From Streptomyces lanatus (GTDB lineage Bacteria; Actinomycetota; Actinomycetes; Streptomycetales; Streptomycetaceae): 64,000 nucleotides of DNA. A model generated the notes under the pieces. That model searched no databases. It saw only the letters and a program-made list of their open reading frames with translations, and was not told the origin of the DNA. How positions within the stretch are numbered: the first letter of the stretch is position 1; the number at the start of each line of letters is the position of its first letter. Below, in pieces: positions 34,161-42,515 of this stretch. Where the stretch lies: positions 62,001-126,000 of the forward strand of contig NZ_BNBM01000020.1 in NCBI RefSeq assembly GCF_014655715.1, read 5' to 3'. The translations under genes and the position numbers were made by a program.

Positions 34161-34532
34161 GGGCTGTGCGCCAGCCGGCGGCGACACCAGAAATCTGGTG
34201 CGTGCGCCTCGTACGACTCACCGGCAGGTACGCACGGTGTGGAACGAGGAGACCGATCGCGTCGCCGGGACCGGACCATCCGTAACGGCGCCTGCGCACG
34301 CAGTGGCTCGATCCCCGAGGGCATGTCGCTGGTGGTGAACTGGCAGCGCGTCATCGCCTGTGCCAGCCGCAGATCAGAGCGTGATCACCAGTGGTGGTAC
34401 GGCTGCTGGGGGGCGGGCCGCACGAGAACGGATCTTCGAGAGCCTGGTGTCGGCGCTCGACGGGCAGGCCGGGCCTCGGGAAGGGATCAACTCGTTAGAC
34501 GCCCGGGCAGGGCAGGTGGCACGCTCCTGCGC

Positions 34533-35051
34533 GTGAGCGCCCTTGACGTTCTGGTCCGGTTCGGCTGCACGGCAGCCATCGGTCCGCTGCGCTGCGGCGC
34601 GGCTGTCGACGAGGCGGTGGAGGCGTTCGGGCCGCCGTGGGAAATGGGCCCGGTGAGCCGGCGTCGGCGCTGGCCCCGTCTATTCGCCTACGGGGACGCT
34701 GAGTTCTGCGTCTGCCGCTGCCGTCGTATCACGCTGATCAGCGTGCAGACCTGGCGGGACGTCATCGAGCTTCCCGTCCCCGGGACGACGGCACTGGCCA
34801 CGTTCGCAGGATCCCTCACCCGCGCACAGGTCACGGCGGAGCTCGGCGCGGTCGGTTGCCGCCTGAGTCCCGTGACACTCGGCCAGCCACCCGGACAGAT
34901 CGCCCTGCGGGCCGGGGCGAGTGGTGTCGTTTTCACTTTCCGGGCCGAGGCCGGCTGCGAGCCCCTGCTGGAGAATGCCGGCCACTGGTCCAGCTGCCAC
35001 GTGTGCACACCCCCGGCAGTGGGCGCTGCGGATCACGGCTTCGGCGTATGA
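34533..35051 (+). CDS. Hypothetical protein
   Basis: 172 residues from GTG 34533. Composition is protein-like, with alternating strands and helices (VDEAVEAFGPPWEMGPVSRR, FAYGDAEFCVCRCRRITLIS, LRAGASGVVFTFRAEAGCE). It has five cysteines, including CVCRC and the C-terminal SSCHVC. No signal peptide or membrane helix. The overall look resembles small standalone immunity-like or SUKH-like proteins, but no family is assigned. The frame is open for 400 nt upstream without a good start. Confidence 0.5.
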   Translation: MSALDVLVRFGCTAAIGPLRCGAAVDEAVEAFGPPWEMGPVSRRRRWPRLFAYGDAEFCVCRCRRITLISVQTWRDVIELPVPGTTALATFAGSLTRAQVTAELGAVGCRLSPVTLGQPPGQIALRAGASGVVFTFRAEAGCEPLLENAGHWSSCHVCTPPAVGAADHGFGV

Positions 35052-35187
35052 GTGGGGATCCGACCCGGCCGACTGATGGAATGCGACGTTGCCGAAGCGG
35101 GCCGGTGATCAGCCAGGGCAGCCAGAAGGGCCGGCGTCCGCTCCGACCCGCCCGCCGCCAGGAACGAGGACTGTCGAGTCAACTTCA

Positions 35188-35208
35188 CCCGAGCCCTGAA
35201 GGGCCGGG
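35188..35208. repeat. Right-end hairpin of the second IS element
   Basis: Stem CCCG-a-GCCC / GGGC-CGGG with loop TGAA and one bulged A. The same 21 bases recur at 36936-36956. A bulged base in the stem is a known TnpA recognition feature in this family. Confidence 0.8.
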
Positions 35209-35263
35209 TTTGGAGGTAGCGCCCAACTGGCTGCTGGGTTGGCTCCTCCGTCCAGACACCCCG

Positions 35264-36421
35264 CTATGGGGTGGCAGGGACGCGTGACTCACGCCCCGCT
35301 GTCCACGCGTTCTCGCCGCGGTGGGCGATCGTGCGGGAAGCATTCCGGTCGGCGTGGGCAACGACCCCGCACCTCCGGCAGATGAAGCGGGCCTGATCGA
35401 CCCGGTTGCTCTTCTCGATGTGGTGGCACTCGGCGCATTCCTGGCTGGTGTACGCCGGATCGACGTACACCAGCGGGACACCGGCACGGCGGGCCTTGTA
35501 CTCAAGGAACCGGCCGAGCTGGGCGAAGGCCCAGGAGTGGAGCGTGACCCGTTGGGGCCTTTTCAGCCGTGCCCTCTGCCGGATGCCGCCCAGGTCTTCC
35601 AGGGCGATTCCGCGCGAGGTGCGTTCAGCCTCGGTCACGATCTTCTTCGCGATGATGTGGTTGGTGTTCTTGACATGCCGCGCCTCGCGGCGGGCGCGTT
35701 CCTTGAGCCGGCGCTTGGCGCTCTTGGTGCGCTTCTTCTGGAGCTTGGCCCGCAGGGCGAGCTGCCGCTTGCGGTACCGGTTCAGGCCGCGCCCGGCGGC
35801 CTGGTAGCCGGTGGACGTGGTGGCAATGTTCGCGATCCCGAGATCCACACCGATGAAACCGTCCGGCTTGTACTGTGCGGTCTCAGGAACCTCGGACGTG
35901 GCGATCAGGAACCACATGCCGTCACGGTGGACGAGGTCGGTTTCGCCCTTGCGATGCTCGGCGAGGAGCTTGCGGCCCTGCTCGGAGCAGTCGAACCGCA
36001 CCCCACGAATGCGCCCGGACGTGGTCCAGATGCTCACCGTCTGCTCATCGACCTGCCAGGACAGGCAGCGATCGTCATACGGCTGCGCAGCATCGGGGCG
36101 GAAGGTGATCGGCTTGGACTCGGCCTTACGGCGGCGCCTACTGCCGGGCCTGCCGAGATTCCCGTTCCGGATGTTCGCCTTGAGTGTCGTGTACGCGTCG
36201 GCGACCTTCCGCAGCACATGCAGCGCAGGCTGAGCCGACAGGCCCCGGTCTTTCAGATCACGGTACGCGAAACCCTGCAACGCCTTACGGGACATCTCGC
36301 CCCGCCCGTGGGCCTGGCCGGACAGCCAGTTCGCCGCCTCATTGCAGGCGCGCAAGGTTGCCTCAAGCGCCGACGCCACCTCGGGCCTCGGCATGAGGCG
36401 AACCTGCACGACGATCTTCAT
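35264..36421 (-). CDS. tnpB: TnpB, RNA-guided RuvC-like nuclease (second type)
   Basis: 385 residues from ATG 36421 (GTG 36430 is an alternative). RuvC residues are Asp193 (GVDLGIANIAT) and Glu275 (ALEDLGGIRQRA), with the third acidic residue in HADRNASRTI. Zinc finger CAECHH / CRRCG. The N-terminus (MKIVVQVRLMPRPEVASALE) and the long Arg/Lys-rich bridge (RAKLQKKRTKSAKRRLKERA) differ from the first TnpB, so its guide RNA should differ too. All catalytic motifs are present and no frameshift is seen. Divergent from tnpA with a 24-nt gap. Confidence 0.92.
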   Translation of the reverse strand: MKIVVQVRLMPRPEVASALEATLRACNEAANWLSGQAHGRGEMSRKALQGFAYRDLKDRGLSAQPALHVLRKVADAYTTLKANIRNGNLGRPGSRRRRKAESKPITFRPDAAQPYDDRCLSWQVDEQTVSIWTTSGRIRGVRFDCSEQGRKLLAEHRKGETDLVHRDGMWFLIATSEVPETAQYKPDGFIGVDLGIANIATTSTGYQAAGRGLNRYRKRQLALRAKLQKKRTKSAKRRLKERARREARHVKNTNHIIAKKIVTEAERTSRGIALEDLGGIRQRARLKRPQRVTLHSWAFAQLGRFLEYKARRAGVPLVYVDPAYTSQECAECHHIEKSNRVDQARFICRRCGVVAHADRNASRTIAHRGENAWTAGRESRVPATP

Positions 36422-36445
36422 GCCAGGCACTCTAGCATCGTGTCT

Positions 36446-36874
36446 ATGTCACCGAGATGGGAACCAAAACCCGATATCCGTAGGGGCCGCAGCGTCATCC
36501 ACACCCTGCACGCACATCTGGTCTTCGTCCCGAAATACCGGCGTGGAGTCTTCACCGACGAGATCCTGACGCGCTGCGAAGAGATCATGCGGGAGGTGTG
36601 CGCCAAGGCGAACGCGGAGCTGCGCGAGTTCAACGGTGAACGCGATCACGTCCACCTGCTCATCCACTACCCACCGCAGGTCAAGCTGTCCGCCCTGGTC
36701 GGCTCCCTCAAGGGCGTCTCCGCGCACTACCTCCGCAAGGAGTACGCCGACCACATCCGCGAGTACCTGTGGGGCGACCACTTCTGGTCGCCGTCCTACT
36801 TCGCGGCCTCCGCCGGGGGCGCACCGCTCGCCGTGGTCAAGGAGTACATCGAGAACCAGAAACGCCCCGACTGA
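36446..36874 (+). CDS. tnpA: TnpA, Y1 HUH single-strand transposase
   Basis: 142 residues, full length. HUH motif DHVHLLIHY and catalytic Tyr in VKEYIENQ. It is clearly homologous to the first TnpA in this window (shared HLVFV-x-KYRRGVF, LTRCEEIMR, EFNGERDHVHLL, GSLKGVSA), yet not identical, so the two elements arrived separately. It pairs with the divergent tnpB. Confidence 0.93.
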   Translation: MSPRWEPKPDIRRGRSVIHTLHAHLVFVPKYRRGVFTDEILTRCEEIMREVCAKANAELREFNGERDHVHLLIHYPPQVKLSALVGSLKGVSAHYLRKEYADHIREYLWGDHFWSPSYFAASAGGAPLAVVKEYIENQKRPD

Positions 36875-36935
36875 GGTCAACAGTGCAGACCCGCGCTCAC
36901 GGTGCGGGTCACCCCTATCCAGAGAAGCCATTCCT

Positions 36936-36956
36936 CCCGAGCCCTGAAGGGCCGGG
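36936..36956. repeat. Left-end hairpin of the second IS element
   Basis: Identical to the 21-nt hairpin at 35188-35208. Read on the minus strand it is preceded directly by the guide GAAT, and the TCAA target lies 18 nt further out, the same spacing as in the first element. Confidence 0.8.
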
Positions 36957-36974
36957 ATTCCTGGCTAGATCTTG

Positions 36975-37514
36975 TTGAACACCGATGCCGGTCCCGAGCA
37001 CCCGGCCCGCGATCTCAGCACCTGGACGATCGAGTGTCTTCACCAGTTCGCCCAGGACGCCCGGGGCCGGCAGCTTGAGGTGGTACGTGTCGTCGCGCAG
37101 GGCCATGCCCATCGCGCCGACGAGCCCTCCGAAGCCCGACGGCAGTGGGCCAGGCTGTCTTTGCAGGCCAACCGGCGCCTGCACGGCGACAGTGTGTGGG
37201 ACCAGGCACGAGCGGCTCACCAGGACTTCATGCTCCGGATGTGGTTGATCGACAAGCTCGGCCCTGACACCGAGGACCATGACTTCAGCCCCGAGGCACT
37301 GGCAGTCGACACGGTCACCGCGCTCGCCCTCACTCCTGGCGAGGCACATGCCCTGGCCGGCCACTGGCGCGACCTCGCGGTCGAGCAGATCGGCGAGCTG
37401 CGGCGGCACAGAAATCTGACGGCCCATGTGGACAGGCTCGTCTGTCACTTGCAGCCCGGCCCGATACGGGATCGGCTCCTGGCCTGGACAGAGATCCGTC
37501 GGGATCTGCCCTGA
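36975..37514 (+). CDS. Hypothetical protein, 5' end displaced by the IS element
   Basis: 179 residues beginning with TTG 36975, which is itself part of the IS target site. The sequence is helix-rich and charged (QFAQDARGRQLEVVRVVAQG, ARAAHQDFMLRMWLIDKLGP, VEQIGELRRHRNLTAHVDRL), with no membrane segment and no recognised family. Nothing resembling a ribosome binding site precedes it now. If the element is removed, ACGAGGACTGTCGA comes to lie just before TTG, giving a GAGGA ribosome binding site 7 nt from the start. It is therefore probably a gene separated from its ribosome binding site. Confidence 0.5.
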   Translation: MNTDAGPEHPARDLSTWTIECLHQFAQDARGRQLEVVRVVAQGHAHRADEPSEARRQWARLSLQANRRLHGDSVWDQARAAHQDFMLRMWLIDKLGPDTEDHDFSPEALAVDTVTALALTPGEAHALAGHWRDLAVEQIGELRRHRNLTAHVDRLVCHLQPGPIRDRLLAWTEIRRDLP

Positions 37515-37910
37515 CCGGTAGCTCGCGTCCCCCCGGCTCCCGACTCCGATCGCAAAGTTCATCGAAGAGAGGGTCAGGGGGTTGACGGACGGATGGGATC
37601 GAAGGTCTCGGTACCTGCTTTCGCCCACCAGGCGCCCCGTGAGGGCATCGTTGCCCAGCCGGTGGGCCGTCCATGGGGCATGGACGTATCCGTCGGCCAC
37701 GTCGGTATAGAGCCTCGTGCAACATGCTTTAGGACGTGGCGTTCTCGGGACGCGGGTAACAGCAGGTCTGCCCAGCCCGCAACTGCCCCGCACTCGCACC
37801 GCGAGGGCGTCCAGAAGCCTCTGGTGGCGTGTTGGGCTGTTGGACTACCCGAGCGCCCCGACGTCGCCGATTCGCCAAACACGCCCTAGGCGCGCGGTCC
37901 CGTCCGTGGT
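37515..37910. other. Intergenic stretch with an inverted repeat, no gene seen
   Basis: 396 bases. It contains GGCGTGTT (37826-37833) and AACACGCC (37878-37885), an inverted pair 44 nt apart that could be an IS end relic or a long hairpin. No reading frame has convincing protein character on either strand. Confidence 0.4.
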
Positions 37911-38546
37911 TCAGGGGAATGTCGTCCAACGCGGCGCCGTTTCCGCCCACTTGGATTCCCACTCGGCCATGTTGTGACGGTGCAGGACGTGGGCCGCGGT
38001 GCCGTAGGCGGCGGTTCCGGCCAGGGCGACGGTCAGGAAGGCGAGGAGGGCCCAGCCCATGGTGCGGCTGCGGATCTGTTCGGCGGTCATGGGCGGGTCG
38101 GTGAGCGCTCCGTCCGTGTCGACCCACACCTCGACCTTGCTGTCGGCGGTCAGTCCGGGCAGCACGTCGGTCTTTGCGGTACGGGTTCTGCCCTGCGGGT
38201 CGGTGAAGCGGACCGTGGCCGGGTAGCGGGTCTTCTTCGCCTCCTCCGACCCGGGTTCGGGGTGACGTGGGGCGTCGTGCGTGAGTACGGCGGTGGTGAG
38301 GTGCCGGGTCTGCTTCTGGTGGGCGGCCGTCATGACGTAGTGCCGGTAGGCGACGTCACCGATGGCGAACGTGGCGACCAGGCCGAGGAACGGCACGAGG
38401 AGCAGCAGGCCGAGTGCGATCCAGCCCTGGAGACGGTCGCTGCGCCGGCGCAGTGGGTTGTGCCGCCAGTGCCAGAGCGACAAGGGGTGCACCCAGGGGT
38501 CCCGGGGGCCGGGGGGCGGCTGCGCGGGTGGGATCGTGCCTGACAC
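37911..38546 (-). CDS. Rv1733c-like two-helix membrane protein
   Basis: 211 residues. A Pro-rich N-terminus and WRHNPLRRRSDRLQGWIA lead into helix 1 (LGLLLLVPFLGLVATFAIG). An extracytoplasmic domain (ATVRFTDPQGRTRTAKTDVL, GLTADSKVEVWVDTDGALTD) precedes helix 2 (MGWALLAFLTVALAGTAAYG) and a C-terminal EWESKWAETAPRW tail. This is the layout of the mycobacterial DosR-regulon protein Rv1733c and its Streptomyces relatives. GTG start behind GGAAGGAG. Neighbouring stress-type genes support a dormancy or redox-stress context. Confidence 0.78.
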   Translation of the reverse strand: MSGTIPPAQPPPGPRDPWVHPLSLWHWRHNPLRRRSDRLQGWIALGLLLLVPFLGLVATFAIGDVAYRHYVMTAAHQKQTRHLTTAVLTHDAPRHPEPGSEEAKKTRYPATVRFTDPQGRTRTAKTDVLPGLTADSKVEVWVDTDGALTDPPMTAEQIRSRTMGWALLAFLTVALAGTAAYGTAAHVLHRHNMAEWESKWAETAPRWTTFP

Positions 38547-38685
38547 GGTTTACTCCTTCCGGGCGCCGGGGCGGGCAGCGGTGGTTGGGCGGCAACACAC
38601 GAGACCCCGATGGGCGGCGATGCCGGAGTGGCCGCCACGGCCAGCGGAACGGCACCGGCCGTGGCGGGTGGGGACGGGGCCGGGG

Positions 38686-39534
38686 TCAGTGGGTGTGCGG
38701 GCCGGGATCGGGGCCGCCGGGTGGGTGAGTGGCCCTGGCCGAGGGGTGGGCGTGTGCGGATTGCAGGAACTTGGCGGCACCGCGGATCGCGGCGGTGTGC
38801 GGCGCGGGGACGGCCCGCAGGGGCGCGTGCAGGCTCCCGGTGAGCCGGTAGATCAGGTCGGGACGCAGCGCGCCGCCGCCCGCCAGGAGGGCGCCCCGGC
38901 ACAGCGCGTCGGCGGTCACGGATGTGCGGTCCTGCCGGAGCATCGACGTGATCATGGTGGTGACTGCCTCGATGATCTCCGCCGAGGTGCCGGGCATCGA
39001 GAGGTCGGTGGTGCCCAGGGCGGTGCGGCGGGCGTCGAAGACGGCGCCGTCGACCAGAAGGACCACTTCGGTGAGGTGGGCGCCGATGTCCACCACGAGC
39101 AGCGGCCGGGACAGGTCCGCGTTGGCGGTCAGTGCTATGGCGCGCGCGGCGGGGACGGTCAGCACCGCGCGCGGACGCAGCACCTCCACCGCCGCACGGG
39201 CCCGTTCCCGGTAGGCGGGCCCGTCGAGGACCGGCGTGGTGACCACGACTAGCGGGCGGGTGAGGCGCGGCAGACGGTGGCCGAGCAGCCGTTCGAGCAT
39301 CCGGGACGCTCCCGGGACGTCGACGATCGTGCCGCGCTGGATCGGATACACCGCCCCGGCGCCCGGGAAGGTGATCGTGGGGACGTCCAGGATCATTCCG
39401 CGGCCGGCGATCCACGCACGGGTACGGGCGCTGCCCATGTCGAGGGCGAGGCCGCAGCACTGCCGGCACAGTGGCCAGGGCCGGTGCCGGTGGCCGTCGG
39501 AACCGCCGGTGCGGGGACGGGGAACGAGGGTCAT
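38686..39534 (-). CDS. MreB-like actin-family ATPase, short form
   Basis: 282 residues, about 60 shorter than true MreB. The actin/Hsp70 phosphate-1 loop (LALDMGSARTRAWIAG), phosphate-2 loop (LLVVDIGAHLTEVVLLVDG) and adenosine motif (GALLAGGGALRPDL) are present. The N-terminus carries a CRQCCG pair. Streptomyces has several MreB-like paralogs, and short forms like this one are found in stress or dormancy regions. Its ATG overlaps the stop of the DksA/TraR gene by 4 nt. Polymerisation is not predictable from sequence. Confidence 0.78.
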   Translation of the reverse strand: MTLVPRPRTGGSDGHRHRPWPLCRQCCGLALDMGSARTRAWIAGRGMILDVPTITFPGAGAVYPIQRGTIVDVPGASRMLERLLGHRLPRLTRPLVVVTTPVLDGPAYRERARAAVEVLRPRAVLTVPAARAIALTANADLSRPLLVVDIGAHLTEVVLLVDGAVFDARRTALGTTDLSMPGTSAEIIEAVTTMITSMLRQDRTSVTADALCRGALLAGGGALRPDLIYRLTGSLHAPLRAVPAPHTAAIRGAAKFLQSAHAHPSARATHPPGGPDPGPHTH

Positions 39535-39896
39535 CGTCCGGCCTCGCGCACCCGCTGGCACCGCGTGCAGTAGCGGGCCTGCGGAACGATCGTCAGCCGT
39601 TCGCGGTCGATGGCCCGTCGGCACAGATGGCAGCTGCCGTAACTGCCGTCGGCCATGCGTCCGAGGGCCGCCTCCACGTCGGCGAGCACCATGCGCGCGG
39701 ACGCGGCGAGTTTGACGTGCACCTCGGCCTGCGCCGCGGAGCGCCGGCCGCGCAGGTCCTCGGCGCGCGGCGCCGCGGTGATCTGCCGTAGCTGGTCCTG
39801 GCGGAACAGGCGCTGTTCGTGGAGGTTTTCCCGGAGCGCGGCAAGGTCCTCGGGCGACAGGTGTGCGGCACGGTCGCCGACGGTCTGGTGGTTCAC
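39531..39896 (-). CDS. DksA/TraR-type zinc-finger protein
   Basis: 121 residues. A coiled-coil N-terminal half (DLAALRENLHEQRLFRQDQL) is followed by the four-Cys zinc finger CHLC ... CTRC (YGSCHLCRRAIDRERLTIVP). This is the DksA/TraR pattern of proteins that bind the RNA polymerase secondary channel. Coupled to the actin-like gene downstream by an ATGA overlap. A second, similar gene lies just upstream. Confidence 0.88.
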   Translation of the reverse strand: MNHQTVGDRAAHLSPEDLAALRENLHEQRLFRQDQLRQITAAPRAEDLRGRRSAAQAEVHVKLAASARMVLADVEAALGRMADGSYGSCHLCRRAIDRERLTIVPQARYCTRCQRVREAGR

Positions 39897-39962
39897 GACT
39901 TCACCCCTTTTGAGCAGGGCAGGAGAGGAAGGCGGGTCAGGACTAGTCCGAGAAGCCGCCGA

Positions 39963-40331
39963 TCACACGGCGGCCCGACCCTGGCAGGGAACGCAGTACC
40001 GGGTGTACGGGAGGATCTCCAGGCGCTCGGCGGGGACGGGCTTGGCGCAGCTCAGACAGGAGCCGTAGGAGCCGTCGTCGACGCGGGCGAACGCCTCGTC
40101 GATCTCCTTCAGGACCCGCTGGATCGCCCCGGCCTGGGTCGACAGCAGGTGGTCGTCCGCGCTTTGGCCGGTCTCGCTGAGGGCCTGGAGCTGGGCCAGC
40201 CGGCTGTTGCGCGCGTGTTCCAGACGCTGGCGGACCTCATGAGCTCCCGGCCGGCCGGGACGGGGATCCGGCTGCTGGGAGTGGGCGGGCGCCTGAGGGG
40301 GCTGGGAGGTGGGAGAGGCGTCGAGCGGCAC
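39963..40331 (-). CDS. DksA/TraR-type zinc-finger protein, second copy
   Basis: 122 residues from GTG 40331 (AAAGGA ribosome binding site); the frame stays open upstream through repeat DNA without family support. A Pro-rich N-terminus is followed by a coiled coil (QRLEHARNSRLAQLQALSET) and the zinc finger CLSC ... CVPC (YGSCLSCAKPVPAERLEILP). It is clearly related to the neighbouring DksA/TraR protein, so the two may be a tandem duplication that has diverged. Confidence 0.87.
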   Translation of the reverse strand: MPLDASPTSQPPQAPAHSQQPDPRPGRPGAHEVRQRLEHARNSRLAQLQALSETGQSADDHLLSTQAGAIQRVLKEIDEAFARVDDGSYGSCLSCAKPVPAERLEILPYTRYCVPCQGRAAV

Positions 40332-40502
40332 GACAGGGTCCTTTCTCAGCAGGTGACGGGCGCAGCAACGGCCGCCCGGTCCGCCGGTCCGCGGGCTTCC
40401 GTGGAGACCGCGGGCCGGGCGGAACCGGACGGCCCTGACACCCTCGACTCTGCTCCGCGCGGCGCCGGAAACCCATCGGTCACAGGCCCCATTCGCCGGG
40501 GA

Positions 40503-40592
40503 CAGCGATGCCCATACGGCGACCGCCCGGGGCAGCGATACCCACGCGGCGACCGCCCGGGACAGCGATACCCACGCGGCGACCGTCAGGGA
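40503..40592. repeat. Three tandem 30-bp repeats
   Basis: Unit starting CAGCGAT and ending GGCGACC-GCCCGGG, at 40503-40532, 40533-40562 and 40563-40592. Copies 2 and 3 differ at only a few bases. They lie in the 456-nt gap between the divergent DksA/TraR and histidine kinase genes; nothing else is recognisable in this gap. Confidence 0.85.
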
Positions 40593-40787
40593 GCGCGATG
40601 ACCATCGGCGGGCGCATGGGTACCCCACGGCCCGGGATATGGGGACCAGACCCCATCGACCGCGCGCGTGAGGTGGGGCAGGCTGGCCGGGTTCGATCAG
40701 GCCCGGACGCCGCGGCTCGCGGGCAGGGGGTGTGATGGCTGTCGGCCGAACTGGTTAGGGTCGGGTCGTAGAGGGAGGAATCACCCG

Positions 40788-41747
40788 GTGTCGTTGTTCT
40801 GGCGGATCTTCGGGCTGAACGCCGTGGTCCTGGGCATCGCCACGGCGCTGCTGCTGTGGGCGCCGGTGACCGTCTCCGTGCCGGTGCTGCTGACCGAGGC
40901 GATGATCCTGGTCGGCGGCCTGGCCGTGATGCTGGTCGCCAACGGTACCCTGCTGCGCTGGGGCCTGGCCCCGCTGGACCGGCTGACCCGCCTCATGACC
41001 ACCGTCGACCTGCTGCGCCCCGGTCAGCGGCTGCCCGTGCCCGGTGCCGCCGGCAGCGAGGTGGCCGAGCTGATCCGCACCTTCAACGCCATGCTCAACC
41101 GGCTGGAGCACGAGCGCGCCACGTCCAGCGCCCGAGCGCTGCTGGCCCAGGAGGCGGAACGCCGCCGTATCGCCCAGGAACTGCACGACGAGGTCGGGCA
41201 GAGCATGACCGCGATCCTGCTGGTGCTCAAGCGCACCGCGGACGACGCCCCCGAGCCGCTGCGCGAGGACCTCCAGCAGGCCCAGGAGATCACCCGGGAG
41301 AGCCTGGACGAGGTGCGGCGCCTGGTACGTCGCCTGCGCCCCGGCGTCCTGGACGATCTGGGCCTGGTCAGCGCACTGACCTCGCTGGCGCAGGACTTCG
41401 CCACCCACACCGGGCTGCGTATCGTGCACCGCTTCGACAATGCCCTGCCCGCCCTCGACCACGAGAGCGAGCTCGTCCTGTACCGGGTCGCTCAGGAGAG
41501 TCTGACCAACGCGGCCCGGCACGCGGACGCCCGTCGCGTGGAGGTCACCCTGCGCGGCGCCGACGAGGCGGTGACGCTGGAGATCGCCGACGACGGCCGC
41601 GGCATGGAGGCCGTCTGCGAGGGCGCCGGGATCCGCGGCATGCGGGAGCGGGCGCTCCTCGCCGGCGCCACCCTGGACATCGCCTCCACACCCGGCACCG
41701 GAACCCGGGTCCGGCTCACCGCCCCAGTCCCCAGGAAGCAGCCCTGA
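40788..41747 (+). CDS. NarL-type sensor histidine kinase
   Basis: 319 residues from GTG 40788 (GGGAGGAA ribosome binding site). Two N-terminal transmembrane helices (IFGLNAVVLGIATALLLWA, LTEAMILVGGLAVMLVANGT) with almost no loop between them. HAMP domain (LLRWGLAPLDRLTRLMTTVD), HisKA_3 with phospho-accepting His133 (IAQELHDEVGQS), and a HATPase_c domain with EIADDGRGME and GIRGMRERALL. The tiny extracytoplasmic part means it is an intramembrane- or cytoplasm-sensing kinase. The response regulator follows after 2 nt. Confidence 0.92.
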   Translation: MSLFWRIFGLNAVVLGIATALLLWAPVTVSVPVLLTEAMILVGGLAVMLVANGTLLRWGLAPLDRLTRLMTTVDLLRPGQRLPVPGAAGSEVAELIRTFNAMLNRLEHERATSSARALLAQEAERRRIAQELHDEVGQSMTAILLVLKRTADDAPEPLREDLQQAQEITRESLDEVRRLVRRLRPGVLDDLGLVSALTSLAQDFATHTGLRIVHRFDNALPALDHESELVLYRVAQESLTNAARHADARRVEVTLRGADEAVTLEIADDGRGMEAVCEGAGIRGMRERALLAGATLDIASTPGTGTRVRLTAPVPRKQP

Positions 41748-41749
41748 CC

Positions 41750-42478
41750 ATGCCCGATCCGATGCCGCCCGAATCCGCCCCGGCCGAGACACCGTCCTCG
41801 GCCACCTCGGCGCCGCCGACCGCCGCCCCGACGCCGATCCGCATCCTCCTCGCCGACGACCACGCGCTCGTTCGCCGCGGTGTACGCCTCATCCTCGACC
41901 GGGAACCCGACCTCCAGGTCGTCGCCGAGGCCGGGGACGGCGCCGAGGCCGTCGAGGAGGCCAGGAAGCAGGAGATCGACCTGGCCATCCTCGACATCGC
42001 CATGCCCCGCATGACCGGCCTGCAGACCACCCGCGAACTGAGCGCGCTCAAGCCGGACCTGCGCATCCTGATGCTGACCATGCACGACAACGAGCAGTAC
42101 CTGTTCCAGGCGCTCAAGGCCGGTGCCTGCGGATACGTGCTGAAATCGGTGGCCGACCGCGATCTCGTCGCCGCCTGCCGCGCCGCGATGCGCAACGAGC
42201 CCTTTCTCTACCCCGGCGCGGTCACCGCGCTGATCCGCAACTACCTCGATCGCGTGCGGCACGGCGAGGAGGACGCCGATCGCCTCCTCACGCCCCGCGA
42301 GGAGGAGGTCCTCAAACTCGTCGCCGAGGGCCACTCCTCCAAGGAGATCGCCGAGATGCTGTTCATCAGCGTCAAGACCGTGCATCGCCATCGCGCCAAC
42401 CTCCTGCATAAACTCGGTCTGCGCGACCGCCTGGAACTGACCCGGTACGCCATCCGCGCCGGGCTCATCGAACCCTGA
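41750..42478 (+). CDS. NarL/LuxR-family response regulator
   Basis: 242 residues. A Pro/Ala-rich N-terminal extension of about 28 residues precedes the receiver domain (IRILLADDHALVRRGVRLIL), with phospho-acceptor Asp82 (LAILDIAMPRMTG) and Lys in YVLKSVADRD. C-terminal LuxR helix-turn-helix: LTPREEEVLKLVAEGHSSKE. Partner of the kinase encoded just upstream. The neighbourhood of Rv1733c-, MreB- and DksA-like genes recalls DevSR/OsdKR dormancy regulation, but orthology is not established. Confidence 0.92.
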   Translation: MPDPMPPESAPAETPSSATSAPPTAAPTPIRILLADDHALVRRGVRLILDREPDLQVVAEAGDGAEAVEEARKQEIDLAILDIAMPRMTGLQTTRELSALKPDLRILMLTMHDNEQYLFQALKAGACGYVLKSVADRDLVAACRAAMRNEPFLYPGAVTALIRNYLDRVRHGEEDADRLLTPREEEVLKLVAEGHSSKEIAEMLFISVKTVHRHRANLLHKLGLRDRLELTRYAIRAGLIEP

Positions 42479-42515
42479 CCTTCCGGATCCGACCATCGCG
42501 AAAGGGGGATGGTGC

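Larger units (their letters stand above)
35178..36974 (-). mobile_element. Second IS200/IS605-family element (tnpA + tnpB)
   Basis: About 1797 bp, in the opposite orientation to the first element. Reading the minus strand, the left end follows TCAA (plus 36975-36978), and the guide GAAT sits directly 5' of the left hairpin, which is the pairing expected for a TCAA target under the IS608 code. The right hairpin is identical in sequence; the right cleavage site is less clear (TGAC near 35178-35181, guide CAAA), so that boundary may be off by a base or two. TnpA is close to that of the first element, but TnpB belongs to a different branch. Confidence 0.85.

Noticed and set aside
37826..37885. 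Inverted pair GGCGTGTT / AACACGCC as ends of a small transposon
   Set aside because: Only 60 nt apart, no transposase or target duplication; kept only as a note in the intergenic entry.
40503..40592. CRISPR array
   Set aside because: The 30-bp units are directly contiguous with no spacers and there are no cas genes.
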